A stretch of 64,000 nt of DNA from ZLKRG44 sp964555705 (GCA_964555705.1 CAZKTN010000011.1:1-64000), one strand, 5' to 3'. Counted from the stretch's first letter, positions 33,232 through 42,842 are shown. Numbers and translations: made by a program. The notes: generated by a model not told the origin, from the letters alone.

Positions 33232-34535
33232 TGAAGCACACCCACATCCAGCCCGGGGCGTCCGCCACGCCCCAGCCAATGAACCCATCGGCGGATGAGG
33301 GCCTCACCATGCACACCCTCTCGTGCGGCATGAGAGTGGCCCTCGAGCGCAACAGCGCGGTGCGCAGCGTGGGCATCTCGTGGTGGCTTCCGGTGGGGAG
33401 CGCAGGCGACCCTGATGGAGCTGCCGGCGAGGGCGAGTCGACTCTGCTTGCGGAGCTCATCACGCGCGGCGCAGGCGACCTCGACTCGCGGGCCTTCAGC
33501 GAGGCGCTCGACCGCATCGGCGCGCAGCGCAACTGCGGCACCGCGGCCTACCACACGCTGGTGTCGCTGACGGTGCTCGGCAGCAGGATCGAGCCTGCGC
33601 TCGAGCTGATGTGCGCCATGGTGCGCGCGCCGCGCCTCGATGCGGATGGCCTCGAGCCCGCCCGCTCGCTCGCGCTTCAGTCGCTGGCGTCGCTTGCGGA
33701 TGACCCGGCGCACCTGGTGATGCTCAAGCTCGCCGGCATCGCCTTGCCGCCTCCCTACAACCGCACCGGATTCGGCCACGCTGAGGGGATGAAGTCGCTG
33801 ACCATCGAGGCGCTTCGCGCGGCTTGGGTCCGCAGGTGCGTGCCTGCAGGCTCGATCCTCGGGATCGCGGGCGCCATCGACCCCCAGCGGGTCATTGACC
33901 AGCTCGAGCGCAGGCTCGCAGGCTGGGGCGGCACATTTGCGGAGCCACTACCCACCTCACCGGCCGCCCGCGGCGTCGTGCACGTGCCGCAGCAGAGCGC
34001 GCAGACCCACCTCGGTCTGGCGATCGATGCGCCATCGGACTGCGATCCCAAGAGCCTGGTCCACAGGCTTGCCGTGAAGATCATCGGCGGAGGCATGTCG
34101 AGCAGGCTCTTCACCGAAGTGCGCGAGAAGCGGGGGCTCTGCTACTCGGTGGGCATGAGCTATGCGGCGGGCCGCGACCGCGGCATCTCGCAGGTGTACG
34201 CAGGAAGCACGCCCGAGCGCGCGCCCCGCACGCTCGAGTGCATCCGCACCGAGCTCGCGCGCGCTGCATCCGGCGTCAGCGCGGAGGAGTTCGCGGGCGC
34301 GATCGTGGGACTCAAGAGCAGGCTGGTGATGCAGGGCGAGAGCGCATCGGCACGGGCATCGGCCATCGCCGGGGACGTGTTCAGGATCGGCCGCCCACGG
34401 TCGCTCGCCGAAGTGGCTGCAGAGGCGGACGCCATCTCGCGCGACTCGCTCAACGAGCACATGGCGCACGCCTTCGCGGAGGACCGGCTCGGCCACGCAT
34501 CGCTTGCCGTGGTGGGGCCCACCGCGCTGCAGTGA
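33231..34535 (+). CDS. M16-family protein lacking the zinc motif
   Basis: 434 residues. The two-domain M16 fold is recognisable: MRVALERNSAVRSVGISWWL at the start of the first domain and GGMSSRLFTEVREKRGLCYS in the second. The place of HxxEH in the first domain reads STLLAELITRGAG, so it cannot bind zinc. It is therefore probably the inactive partner of an M16 heterodimer, as with the alpha subunit of mitochondrial processing peptidase or YfmF-type proteins. A candidate active partner is the M16 protein 10 kb upstream, which keeps HFLEH. No signal peptide. Overlaps the dapB stop (TGATG). Confidence 0.9.
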   Translation: MKHTHIQPGASATPQPMNPSADEGLTMHTLSCGMRVALERNSAVRSVGISWWLPVGSAGDPDGAAGEGESTLLAELITRGAGDLDSRAFSEALDRIGAQRNCGTAAYHTLVSLTVLGSRIEPALELMCAMVRAPRLDADGLEPARSLALQSLASLADDPAHLVMLKLAGIALPPPYNRTGFGHAEGMKSLTIEALRAAWVRRCVPAGSILGIAGAIDPQRVIDQLERRLAGWGGTFAEPLPTSPAARGVVHVPQQSAQTHLGLAIDAPSDCDPKSLVHRLAVKIIGGGMSSRLFTEVREKRGLCYSVGMSYAAGRDRGISQVYAGSTPERAPRTLECIRTELARAASGVSAEEFAGAIVGLKSRLVMQGESASARASAIAGDVFRIGRPRSLAEVAAEADAISRDSLNEHMAHAFAEDRLGHASLAVVGPTALQ

Positions 34536-34553
34536 GGCCCGGGATCCCGACCC

Positions 34554-34559
34554 TATACT
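34554..34559 (+). promoter_or_regulatory. Putative -10 box of the 34568 gene
   Basis: TATACT, 8 nt before the ATG at 34568. Confidence 0.55.
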
Positions 34560-34567
34560 TCCCACCG

Positions 34568-34837
34568 ATGTACGAAGCGATCCCACTCCAGGCCGGTGTG
34601 CGTGTGCGCGTGACGCAGCAGATGCCCCAGGTCGAGAAGGTCTGGACGACCAGCGTCGAGGGCACGATCCTCCGCTGGAGGCAGGCCAAGACAGGGTCGT
34701 GGTTCGCGCACAGCAGGGGCGACCGCCTCTGGCTCGACCGTCTAGAGCTCAAGCGAGACGACGGTGAGGTGATGGTGCTGAACCTCGACCGGTACTCGGT
34801 CATCGAGCCAGCGCCGCTGGCGTCCGCACCTCATTGA
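34568..34837 (+). CDS. Small protein of unknown function
   Basis: 89 residues, no signal peptide. The sequence is beta-rich (MYEAIPLQAGVRVRVTQQM, VEGTILRWRQAKTGSWFAHS, RLWLDRLELKRDDGEVMVLN). It reads like a small cytosolic RNA- or protein-binding barrel. Family not recognised. Its own TATACT box just upstream separates it from the M16-like gene. Confidence 0.75.
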   Translation: MYEAIPLQAGVRVRVTQQMPQVEKVWTTSVEGTILRWRQAKTGSWFAHSRGDRLWLDRLELKRDDGEVMVLNLDRYSVIEPAPLASAPH

Positions 34838-34886
34838 GGCACTCAACCCATCGGGCTCACGTGGGCTGGCGCAACGCGCCGCCCGG

Positions 34887-35630
34887 TCATGGCTGCGTTG
34901 GCGCAGGCTGGGGCACCGGCATCGGTCGGCCAGCGCTGTCGCGCGCATTGGGCGCCGTCGGGAGGCCCCGCCGAAGGTCGCTCGGCGATCCCTGAGGCAC
35001 GGAGGGAACCACGGCACTTGCACCGGGCGCAGGCTGCAGCTCGCCTGCGAGGGGCACATGCTTCCACGCATCGAGCGTGACCGAGATGTCACGCACCTCC
35101 TGACCCCTGCGCACCTTCATCACGACCACATCGCCGGGCACGCGGGAGCGCAGTGCAGAGCGGATGTCCGCCGGCGTTGCCGCCTGCATGCCACCCATGC
35201 CGATCACGACATCCCATGTCTCGAGCCCGGCCTTCGCGGCAGGTCCGTCGGGAAGGACGGCCGTGATGATGCTGCAGGTGGAGGGATCGATGCCGGCGTG
35301 ACGTGCGATCGCAGGTCCAGGCACCTCAAGGCGTGCGCCAAGCATGACAGGCGGCGCATCTGCAGGCACCGGCAGCGGGATGCGGTGCAGCGTGTCGCCG
35401 GAGCTGGACACGATCTCAACCGCATCGTCGGAGTGCCTGAGGTGCTCGGTCGCCACCTGGGTCCCGTCGATCCATACGGTGGGCTTCTCGCCGGTCAGCA
35501 CCACATCGATTCGCGGGCGTCGCTCCTCCGGGGCGGCCGCCTCCGATTGTGGCTCAGTGGACTCAGTCTTGGGTGACGAGGCACATCCGGACACCGTGAC
35601 AAGGGCGATCAGTGCAAGCGCGCGGACCAT
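34887..35630 (-). CDS. PDZ-domain lipoprotein
   Basis: 247 residues. Lipoprotein signal with lipobox TVSGC at 12-16, a short acidic linker, a beta-rich segment, then a PDZ domain (about 100-200) with AVLPDGPAAKAGLETWDVVI and SRVPGDVVVMKVRRG. A Pro-rich tail follows. No protease domain, so it is probably an adaptor or envelope binding protein. The ATG has TAGCAT 7 nt upstream. Confidence 0.85.
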   Translation of the reverse strand: MVRALALIALVTVSGCASSPKTESTEPQSEAAAPEERRPRIDVVLTGEKPTVWIDGTQVATEHLRHSDDAVEIVSSSGDTLHRIPLPVPADAPPVMLGARLEVPGPAIARHAGIDPSTCSIITAVLPDGPAAKAGLETWDVVIGMGGMQAATPADIRSALRSRVPGDVVVMKVRRGQEVRDISVTLDAWKHVPLAGELQPAPGASAVVPSVPQGSPSDLRRGLPTAPNARDSAGRPMPVPQPAPTQP

Positions 35631-35637
35631 GGTCTCG

Positions 35638-35643
35638 ATGCTA
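35638..35643 (-). promoter_or_regulatory. Putative -10 box of the PDZ lipoprotein gene
   Basis: TAGCAT on the minus strand, 7 nt before the ATG at 35630. Confidence 0.55.
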
Positions 35644-35665
35644 ACGGCATGTGCGCGCGCACCCG

Positions 35666-35671
35666 TAGCAT
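35666..35671 (+). promoter_or_regulatory. Putative -10 box of the 35679 lipoprotein gene
   Basis: TAGCAT, 7 nt before the ATG at 35679; divergent from the identical box 22 nt away. Confidence 0.55.
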
Positions 35672-35678
35672 TGCAGGC

Positions 35679-36164
35679 ATGGGCCGCGCGACTGCGCCAA
35701 GGTCACGCATCAACCGCGCTGCACCTGCGCTGTGCGCCATCGCGGTCGTCCTTGGCGCTCCCGGATGCGGTCCTCCAGTGGCCGATGCGCCGCGGTCATG
35801 GGCCTATGGGCCAGGCACGATGCGCATCCACCCGATCACGCGCATCGCGCCACCCACCTCCGCATCGGCGGGCAAGGTGCAGGTTCGCGTTGAGTTCACC
35901 GACGAGGATGGGTTCACGACCCGCGCGATGGGACGCCTCGCCGCCACGCTTGAGGCGCCAGGTCACCCGACCCAGTCTGTGTCCGTGAACCTCGGCGACC
36001 GCGCCGCGAACCGGTCATCGTGGGATGCGGCCACGCGCACGTACCTGCTGACCATCGTTCCCGAGCCGCCCCTCGCGAAGGGCACCGCAGCGACCGTGCG
36101 TGTGCAGTGGGACCGGGCCGACGGCAGGATCCAGCGCGACTCGCTCGTGCTCACCGCGCCGTAG
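35679..36164 (+). CDS. Lipoprotein of unknown function
   Basis: 161 residues, family not recognised. A lipoprotein signal ends in the lipobox LGAPGC at about 25-30. The mature part is about 130 residues and beta-rich, e.g. KVQVRVEFTDEDGFTTRAMG, with an immunoglobulin-like look. ATG 35679 was chosen because it follows the TAGCAT box; an upstream GTG at 35649 is in frame. Its 3' end overlaps the convergent amidohydrolase by 14 nt. Confidence 0.75.
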   Translation: MGRATAPRSRINRAAPALCAIAVVLGAPGCGPPVADAPRSWAYGPGTMRIHPITRIAPPTSASAGKVQVRVEFTDEDGFTTRAMGRLAATLEAPGHPTQSVSVNLGDRAANRSSWDAATRTYLLTIVPEPPLAKGTAATVRVQWDRADGRIQRDSLVLTAP

Positions 36165-37655
36165 CGTCGCGCTGGCGGTACTTCTCCTGGTACTTGTCGC
36201 GCAGCCGCGTCTGCCGCGACGCGAGCTCGATCGCACGTCCGTCGATCCAGGCCTTTCGCACCTCGGATCGCAGGTCGAGAGGGTCGCCCTCCACGAGAAT
36301 CACCGATGCGCGGGCGCCGGGCGCGAGCATGCCGAGCGCGCCATCGCCCGAGCCGAGGCCCACGATGCGGGCCGGCTCGCGGGTGATGGCGGCGATCGCG
36401 AGGTCGCGCGGCATGCCGTAGGCCACGGCCATCGCCGCGTGCTGCGCGAGGTTGCGGTCGTTGGAGGGCTCGTCGCCGGTCGCGATCGCCACCCGGATTC
36501 CGAGCGCGGCCAGCCGCGCAGGCAGCGTGTAGGGCGCGTCGTATGGCTCGTGCTCGAAGCGGGGGAGGCGCATCACGCCGGTCACCACGACAGGGACATC
36601 GCGTGAACGGAGCAGGTCGGCGACGTCAGGCGCGCCCTGCCCGCCGACGATCACGGGCCTCATGCCGAGCTTCGTGGCCCACAGGACAGCGCTCTCGATC
36701 TGCCCTGCGCTCGAGGCCTCGATGAACACCGGCGTCTCGCCGCGCATCGCGGTGCGCATGCGCTCGAAGCGGATGTCAGGCGCGATGGTCGGATCGGCAT
36801 CGCGCGCAGCGACATAGGCCTTCGCCTGCTCCACGAATGCGTTGATGGACTGGAGCGCCTTCGTGCGCTCCTCCTCCTGGCGGTCAGGGTCGCGGCTCGT
36901 GGCCCATCGTGGCGCAGGTTCGGTGGCCGGCCACCGGATCACGAGGCCGGCATCGGGCATGAGCGCGAGGTCGTCGACATTCCAGCCGTCGAGCCTGATG
37001 AGGCTCGCCTGTCCGCACATGAGGCCGCCTTCGGGGAAGACGACCGCGCCAAGCACGCCGCCCATGCGCGCGACGGGGATCAGGTCGCTGTCGGGATTGA
37101 TGGCGATGCTCGCGCGAGTCTCGGGGTGGAACTGTCCGGTCTCGGCGCGGTCATCGGTGGCCTTCACCTGCAGCGTCTCGACCAGACCGAGCGCAGTCGC
37201 CATCGAGATGTACCCAGGCAGCACCCGCATGCCTGCGCCGTCGATGGTCTCGCACGCGGCGGAGTCGATCGCAGGCGCGCCAGCCTTCGTGCGCGCCGCG
37301 TTGATCGCCGCAAGGTCGGGCTTGCCTCCGCCGACAGAGACGATGCGTCCGGCATCGAAGAGGATGTGCCCGTCCTTGACTGGCTCGACGGCACCAGCCA
37401 GTCCCTCCAGCGTCACTCCGGTGATGAGCACAGGATTCGACTGCGGCGGTGCCGGGATCTGCGCNNNNNNNNNNNNNNNNNNNNNNNNNNNNNNNNNNNN
37501 NNNNNNNNNNNNNNNNNNNNNNNNNNNNNNNNNNNNNNNNNNNNNNNNNNNNNNNNNNNNNNNNGTGCGGCAAGCGCCGCGCTCCCTGTTGCGAGCACCG
37601 AGGCGCATCGCACGAATCGCGTGAACCCATTGAACAGCGTGAATCCAGATGTCAT
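36151..37655 (-). CDS. Secreted amidohydrolase-family protein, interrupted by a scaffold gap
   Basis: Signal peptide (FTLFNGFTRFVRCASVLATG), then a 100-N gap, then an amidohydrolase-like protein beginning QSNPVLITGVTLEGL with the usual N-terminal beta-sandwich phrase DGHILFDAGRIVSVGGG. The catalytic HxH is replaced: where H-S-H is expected the sequence reads GYISMATALGL, so the metal site is degenerate. Later TIM-barrel elements (IATGDEPSND, ARIVGLGSGDGAL, GARASVILVEGDPL) are present. Start ATG 37655 overlaps the upstream stop (ATGA). Because the gap is nominally 100 N, the two parts are not in frame in these coordinates; this is an assembly artefact, not a mutation. Confidence 0.8.
37465..37564. 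other. Scaffold gap (100 N)
   Basis: Exactly 100 N just after the signal peptide of the second amidohydrolase; true length unknown. Confidence 0.99.
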
Positions 37656-40600
37656 CGCGCACCTCCTTCGGTGCCTGCTGCCGCAGAGTGGTTGTGGTCC
37701 GTGCACGTCGAGCCGCATGATGCGCCGCCTGAGGTGTCGCTGGCCGACGCGATGCCCACGCCATGGCGGTGCCCGCATCCGCAGTCACCGGCCATTCGCG
37801 CGTATCGCGCGTCGACACCGCGGCGCCAGCAGTCGAGCGCCCACGTCTCATCGAGGAACTCGTCGCCAAAGGTCGATGTCGGTACGGGCGGAGCGCTGTC
37901 GCGCGGGCCTGCCGGCTTTCCGCGCCGTCCGCCGCCGCCCGAACCGCCTCCATCCTCGATGGCGGCCACGATGAGCGCACGGCGGAGCTGCTCGCGCGCA
38001 GGGCGTGCCGCAAGGTCCTCGTCGCGGTCGAAGTACTTCGCGCCCTCGATCCACGTCTGAAGCGCGATCGCCATCGGCGAGAGCGGCTCCGCGCTCCACA
38101 CCACGATGTCGGCGTCCTTGCCCACCTCCAGGCTTCCGGTGCGCTGGCCAATGCCGAGCTGCTGCGCCGGGTTGATGGTGACGAGCTTCAGCGACTCGTG
38201 CGGGTCCACGCTGCCGTACTTCACGGCCTTCGTGGCCTCGGTGTTGAGGCGCCGCGCAAGCTCGTCGCTGTCGGAGTTGAAGGAGACGTTCACGCCGCGC
38301 GAGCGCATCATCGCGCCAGCCCACGGAATGGCATCCATCACCTCCATCTTGTAGGCCCACCAGTCACTGAAGCAGCTCGCGCCCGCGCCGTGGGCCGCGA
38401 TCTCGTCGGCGACCTTGTAGCCCTCGAGCACATGCTGCAGCGTGCCCACCGTGAAGCCCATCTCCTTTGCGAGGTTGAGCAGCATCACGATCTCGTCCTG
38501 CCGGTAGCTGTGGCAGTGCACGAGCCTCTTGCCCTCGAGGATCTCCGCCAGCGTCTCAAGCTCAAGGTCGTGGCGCGGCGGCATCGTCTTCGCGCGCTCG
38601 GCCGCAGGCAGCGCCTGGTAGCGCGCTTGCGCCTCACGCCATGCGCGCGCCGCCTGGAAGGAGTCGCGCATGTACGTCTCCACGCCCATGCGCGTGTTCG
38701 GGTACCGGTTCGGGGGCCTCGTGACGTTCTCGCCGAGCGCGAACTTGATGCCGGTGGGCGCGCCGGCGACATGCATGTCAGCCATCGGGGCGCCCCACTT
38801 CACCTTCGTGACGGCATTCTGGCCGCCGATCGGGTTCGCGCTGCCGTGAAGCTGGTTCACGCAGGTGACGCCGCCGGCGAGCTGCCTGTGCCAGCTGATG
38901 TCGTCAGGGTCAAGCACATCCTGGATGCGGACCTCCGCTGTGTTGGCCTGCGTGAACTCGTTCACGCTTCCGTCGATGCCGGTGTGGCTGTGGCAGTCGA
39001 CGATGCCGGGCGTGATGTGGCGTCCTTCGCAGTCCACCACGATCGCGCCGGGAGGCGTCGCCAGCGATGGACCGATCGCCGCGATCTTGCCACTCTGCAC
39101 CAGCACGTCCGCGCGCTCGAGGATGCCTGCGGCAGATGCCGTCCACACGGTGGCGTTCCTGAAGTGCACATCCTGCGGCATGGCACGCGCGGCACGGCCC
39201 GCATCGGAGAACGGGTAGAGCGTGGGGATCTCCGGCAGCTTCCGCGGACCCTTCGGTGCATCGTCAGCGGACGCAGCCTTCGCTCCGTCGTCGCCCTCAG
39301 GCTTCGCATCCTGTGCCGCCGGCTTCTGCGCGATCGACACCCGAAGCGTGGGCCCGCTCACCGGCTCGAGGTCCACGAGCAGCACACCATCCACCACACG
39401 GCCGGCGCACCGCAGCATGCCCTCCTGGCCGAACGCCGCACCGTCGATCACGAAGGAGATTCGTGCGCCGTCCACCTTCACCTTGGTGGCGCATGTGCGC
39501 TTGGGCTCGCCTTCACCTTGCGCGGGCGCGGTCACGCACAGCTCAGGCTTGTCCGCATCGATCGACAGCTCACGCGTCGAACCGTCCGCAAGCGCCGCCA
39601 CGCATGCGCCGCTCACGCCGAACTCCGATGCACGGTCGATGTGGTGCTGGCGGCCAGCCACCCACACCGCACGTACCTTCGTCTTCTCCGCCATTGGCTC
39701 GCCGGTCATCACGACGAGGTTGGCCATCCGGCCAGGCTCGACGCTGCCGAGCACGCTCTCGAGGCCGAGCATCTGTGCAGGCGACACTGTGAGCGCGGCG
39801 AGCATCTGCTCTGCGCCGAGGCCAGCGTCACGCGCAGACCTGATGCGTGCCGGGAAGTCCTTCCGGTCCGCGAGGCGCGCCGTCGTCAGCGCGACCGGCA
39901 CGCCGGCCGCGATGAGCTTCGATGGGTTCGCGGGCGCGAGCGCCCACGTTGCGAGGTCGCGCGTCGACACCGAATCGGCGACACGCGGCGAGCTCAGGTC
40001 GGGCGTACGCGGGAAGTTGACCGGGAGGATCACCGGCAGGCGCGTGGCCACGATCTCGTCGAGCCTGCGGAACTCCATGCCCGAACCGAAGATCGATGCG
40101 CGCAGCCCGAACTCCGATGCGATGGCGGCCGCGCGCAGCGCGTCAAGTTCCGTGGAGGCGTCGAAGATCGCGGTCTCGCGTCCGCGCGCGACGCCAGCGA
40201 GCGCATCGAGCGCAGGTGCAGCCATCGGCGGGTCGTTGCCGGCTGGGCTCGCCGTCCACACGTCCATGCAGTCGGCACGCCACCGCGCATCATGCATCGA
40301 CTGCCTGATCAGAGCGATCGCACCCATGAGCGCGCGCGGGTATGCAATGGCCGACGTGTCGTCAGGTCGCGGACCGCCGGGCCCACCGCTCCGGTCGCTG
40401 CGGCCGAATCCGATCGCGTGCCCTGGAGTCCCGCCGATCGGCGTGATGCGTGCGGCATCCTCGTCGAGGGGCAGCACAGCGCCCCGCCCACGCACGATGC
40501 CCTGACCCGGGTACGCGGCGGCGACCGTGAATCCCATGCCCCTCAGCTGGGTGCGCACATCGGCTGGAATCGCGATCTCCGCAGCGTCAACCTGCGGAAC

Positions 40601-40966
40601 CACCTGCGGGTTCCAGTATGCGCCAGGGCGCGATGCGGCATCCCGTGCAGCCTGCGCGCTGTCGAGCACAAGCATCGGCTCGATGAATCCCGCACACACC
40701 ACGAGACCCTTGGCGTCGTGCACCGTCGTGCCATCGGGGACCTTCACCGAGGCTGACGGCCCGACGGCCTCAATCCACCCATCGCGCATCACCACCGTGG
40801 CGTCGCTGATGGTGACACCTGGCCGCACGTGCACAGTCGCACCCGTGAGTGCGTCGCGGCGGACATCCGATGGCCGCGGGCCATTGACTGGCGCGACCTG
40901 GGCGTGAGCGAAAAGCGCGGGCACAAGGAGTGCCGCTGCGCACACCGACATGATGCGGGAAATCAC
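37652..40966 (-). CDS. Secreted tandem amidohydrolase with His/Cys-rich tail
   Basis: 1104 residues. After a signal peptide come two amidohydrolase modules. The first (about 30-460) has the family shell but no HxH motif (CAGFIEPMLVLDSA in its place) and keeps AEQMLAALTVSPAQMLGLE. A beta-rich connector follows. The second (about 600-1010) is intact: ITPGIVDCHSHTG, later RLVHCHSYRQDE, NSDSDELARRLNTEA and GKDADIVVWSAEPL. The last 45 residues contain CGCGHRHG and CGSTCTDHNHS, a probable metal-binding tail. The first module may be structural. GTG start with TAGACT 6 nt upstream. Forms an operon with the next amidohydrolase (ATGA overlap). Confidence 0.9.
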   Translation of the reverse strand: MISRIMSVCAAALLVPALFAHAQVAPVNGPRPSDVRRDALTGATVHVRPGVTISDATVVMRDGWIEAVGPSASVKVPDGTTVHDAKGLVVCAGFIEPMLVLDSAQAARDAASRPGAYWNPQVVPQVDAAEIAIPADVRTQLRGMGFTVAAAYPGQGIVRGRGAVLPLDEDAARITPIGGTPGHAIGFGRSDRSGGPGGPRPDDTSAIAYPRALMGAIALIRQSMHDARWRADCMDVWTASPAGNDPPMAAPALDALAGVARGRETAIFDASTELDALRAAAIASEFGLRASIFGSGMEFRRLDEIVATRLPVILPVNFPRTPDLSSPRVADSVSTRDLATWALAPANPSKLIAAGVPVALTTARLADRKDFPARIRSARDAGLGAEQMLAALTVSPAQMLGLESVLGSVEPGRMANLVVMTGEPMAEKTKVRAVWVAGRQHHIDRASEFGVSGACVAALADGSTRELSIDADKPELCVTAPAQGEGEPKRTCATKVKVDGARISFVIDGAAFGQEGMLRCAGRVVDGVLLVDLEPVSGPTLRVSIAQKPAAQDAKPEGDDGAKAASADDAPKGPRKLPEIPTLYPFSDAGRAARAMPQDVHFRNATVWTASAAGILERADVLVQSGKIAAIGPSLATPPGAIVVDCEGRHITPGIVDCHSHTGIDGSVNEFTQANTAEVRIQDVLDPDDISWHRQLAGGVTCVNQLHGSANPIGGQNAVTKVKWGAPMADMHVAGAPTGIKFALGENVTRPPNRYPNTRMGVETYMRDSFQAARAWREAQARYQALPAAERAKTMPPRHDLELETLAEILEGKRLVHCHSYRQDEIVMLLNLAKEMGFTVGTLQHVLEGYKVADEIAAHGAGASCFSDWWAYKMEVMDAIPWAGAMMRSRGVNVSFNSDSDELARRLNTEATKAVKYGSVDPHESLKLVTINPAQQLGIGQRTGSLEVGKDADIVVWSAEPLSPMAIALQTWIEGAKYFDRDEDLAARPAREQLRRALIVAAIEDGGGSGGGGRRGKPAGPRDSAPPVPTSTFGDEFLDETWALDCWRRGVDARYARMAGDCGCGHRHGVGIASASDTSGGASCGSTCTDHNHSAAAGTEGGAR

Positions 40967-40972
40967 CCCCGA

Positions 40973-40978
40973 AGTCTA
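40973..40978 (-). promoter_or_regulatory. Putative -10 box of the amidohydrolase operon
   Basis: TAGACT on the minus strand, 6 nt before the GTG at 40966. Confidence 0.55.
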
Positions 40979-41050
40979 CGAGCGGAAGACCCGAGCCCCG
41001 AATCCAGCACGCCTCACACCCCGAACGCGTGCCCGCTCAGGGTCGGTGCG

Positions 41051-41362
41051 TCAGAGGCCGTCGCGCTCGGGATCGATCTTCAGCTCCTCGAGCATGCGAT
41101 CGATCGCGGCCTCAAGACGGTGCTCCGTGTCGAAGGTGCCTGCGGCGATCATCGCCTTGAGCTGGCTGACGCGGTCGGGGCGCACATCAGGCATCGCACG
41201 GAGCCTGACGAGGTGCCTCTCGGAGCTCTCGTCATGGCACGTCGACTCGGTGCCGGAGAGAGTGGGGGATTCGATGGTGGCCTGGGACATGAAGTGATGG
41301 CTCGTTCGCGGTGCGGTGGTGGCCCGGTCGGACGGGACGCTGTGGCTCGAATGGACGGTCAT
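41051..41362 (-). CDS. flgM: FlgM-like anti-sigma-28 factor
   Basis: 103 residues. The C-terminal half has the FlgM pattern VRPDRVSQLKAMIAAGTFD followed by RLEAAIDRMLEEL, the helices that bind the flagellar sigma factor. The N-terminal half is disordered and Ser/Thr/His-rich, as is usual for an exported anti-sigma factor. ATG 41362 has a GGAG ribosome binding site 6 nt upstream; ATG 41290 (MSQATIESP) has none. No other flagellar genes are in the window. Confidence 0.75.
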   Translation of the reverse strand: MTVHSSHSVPSDRATTAPRTSHHFMSQATIESPTLSGTESTCHDESSERHLVRLRAMPDVRPDRVSQLKAMIAAGTFDTEHRLEAAIDRMLEELKIDPERDGL

Positions 41363-41588
41363 GGCGATCTCCGTGAACGAAGGCCTGCACTTCCTTGCGG
41401 CCCGCGTCCTTGGCTTCGTCAGACACATCCTGTGGGGTCTGATACGCCTTGGACACCGCAACTGGTGGCCTTGGCGTAACCATACGTATCGTCGCGCGCG
41501 AGTCCAGTTCTTCAACGAATTCCGATGCGGTAATGAGATTGACAAATGGTCACTCCACCGGGAGTTATGCTCCTCCACGACACCGCCG

Positions 41589-42836
41589 ATGAATGTCGTC
41601 AGACCATGTCTATTGAGCCTTTGGGCGGGTGCATTCGGCACCCTGGTGGTGCTCATCTCGCCCGGGTGCGGACCTGACCCCGCGCCATCGAGCGGATCCA
41701 AGGTGTCGGCATCGCGGGACTCCGACTCCCTGCAGTTTGACGAGCCCATCGACGAGCCCCCGACGCGGGTGCGCACGCAGGCGAAGACCCCGCAGTGGTC
41801 CACCGGCGGCGATGCATCGGAGATCCAGCCCGCGAGCACGCGGCGGGCGGGGTCTGCGGCGCCGGCCCGCACCGCAGCGCCGGCCCGCACGACGGCAGAT
41901 GCCCGCACAACGGCGGATGCCGCACCGGCGCGGAGTGCGGCGACGCCCCCGGCGTCGCGGACCGCGAGCGCTGCAGCACCGTCAGCCGCATCCGCATCCG
42001 CGACTCGGTCGGGCGAGTCGGCGCCTGCCGCCGCTTCACCTCCACCGACCGCGGCAGCTGCATCCCGCGCCGCGGCAGTTCCTTCGGCTGCACCGTCCTC
42101 GTCTGCGGCACCTGCCCGAGGCCAGCAGGCGCGCGCCGACGCAAACGCCAACTGGGGCATCACGCTCGCCACATTCACGGGAGATGGGCACCGCCAGGCC
42201 GCAGAGCAGGCGCGCTCGAGCATCGCCCGCCAGTACGTGGACCTCTCCGATGCATACGTGAAGAGCAACTCGTCCGGGTCGGTGGTGATGGTTGGCCGTT
42301 ACACCGGTCTCGATGACCCCGCCGCGAAGCCGCGCGTGAAGGCGGTGCAGTCGATTCAGGATGCGCGCGGAGGACGTCCCTTTGCGCGCGCAATCCTGTC
42401 ACGGCTCGATGCGTCGCGCCGCAGCGGCCCTCTCTCGCCGTCGGACCTGCGCTCTGCACGCGCGATGAAGCCCGGCAACTCCACGCTCTACACGCTCCAG
42501 GTGGCGATGTGGAGCGACTTCGGCTCGGGCGAGGTCTCTCCCGAGGAGATCCGCCGCAGCGCCGAGGGCTACTGCGCACGCTTGCGGTCGCAGGGCCACG
42601 CCGCCTTCTACTTCCACGATGAGGACCGCCGCATGAGCATCGTGACGATCGGCGTGTTCGGTCCCGAGGCATACGACGCGCGCACCACGCTCTTCTCGCC
42701 GGAAGTCGACGAGCTGATGAGGAAGTTCCCGGCGATGCTTGTGGCGGGCGAGGAGCTGCTTGTGAGGACTGACCCCCGCGATCCCAACTCGAAGATGCTG
42801 CCCCAGAGGCCCATGCTTGTGGAGGTGCCGCGCTGA
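41589..42836 (+). CDS. Lipoprotein with Ala/Pro linker and two SPOR-like modules
   Basis: 415 residues. A signal peptide ends in the lipobox LISPGC at about 22-27. Residues 70-185 are a low-complexity Ala/Pro/Ser/Thr/Arg linker with ARTTAD-type repeats. Two related alpha/beta modules follow, starting NWGITLATFTGDGHRQAAEQ and LYTLQVAMWSDFGSGEVSPE. Each is followed by a helix and a V-x-V-G-x-[YF]-G strand, as in SPOR-type peptidoglycan-binding domains. SPOR assignment is tentative. No promoter is clear; a TTGACA lies at 41539-41544 but its spacing to TATGCT is 21 nt. It diverges from flgM. Confidence 0.7.
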   Translation: MNVVRPCLLSLWAGAFGTLVVLISPGCGPDPAPSSGSKVSASRDSDSLQFDEPIDEPPTRVRTQAKTPQWSTGGDASEIQPASTRRAGSAAPARTAAPARTTADARTTADAAPARSAATPPASRTASAAAPSAASASATRSGESAPAAASPPPTAAAASRAAAVPSAAPSSSAAPARGQQARADANANWGITLATFTGDGHRQAAEQARSSIARQYVDLSDAYVKSNSSGSVVMVGRYTGLDDPAAKPRVKAVQSIQDARGGRPFARAILSRLDASRRSGPLSPSDLRSARAMKPGNSTLYTLQVAMWSDFGSGEVSPEEIRRSAEGYCARLRSQGHAAFYFHDEDRRMSIVTIGVFGPEAYDARTTLFSPEVDELMRKFPAMLVAGEELLVRTDPRDPNSKMLPQRPMLVEVPR

Positions 42837-42842
42837 GGCGGC

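Noticed and set aside
36151..37655. Frameshift in the second amidohydrolase
   Set aside because: The frame changes across a placeholder gap of unknown length, so it is an artefact of the 100-N convention.
37763..40756. A 997-codon open frame on the plus strand
   Set aside because: It is exactly antisense to the tandem amidohydrolase, with an Arg/His/Ala-rich composition and no domain; a shadow of a high-GC gene.
41539..41571. sigma70-type promoter for the 41589 lipoprotein
   Set aside because: TTGACA is perfect but the spacing to TATGCT is 21 nt, too long for confidence; mentioned only in the gene entry.
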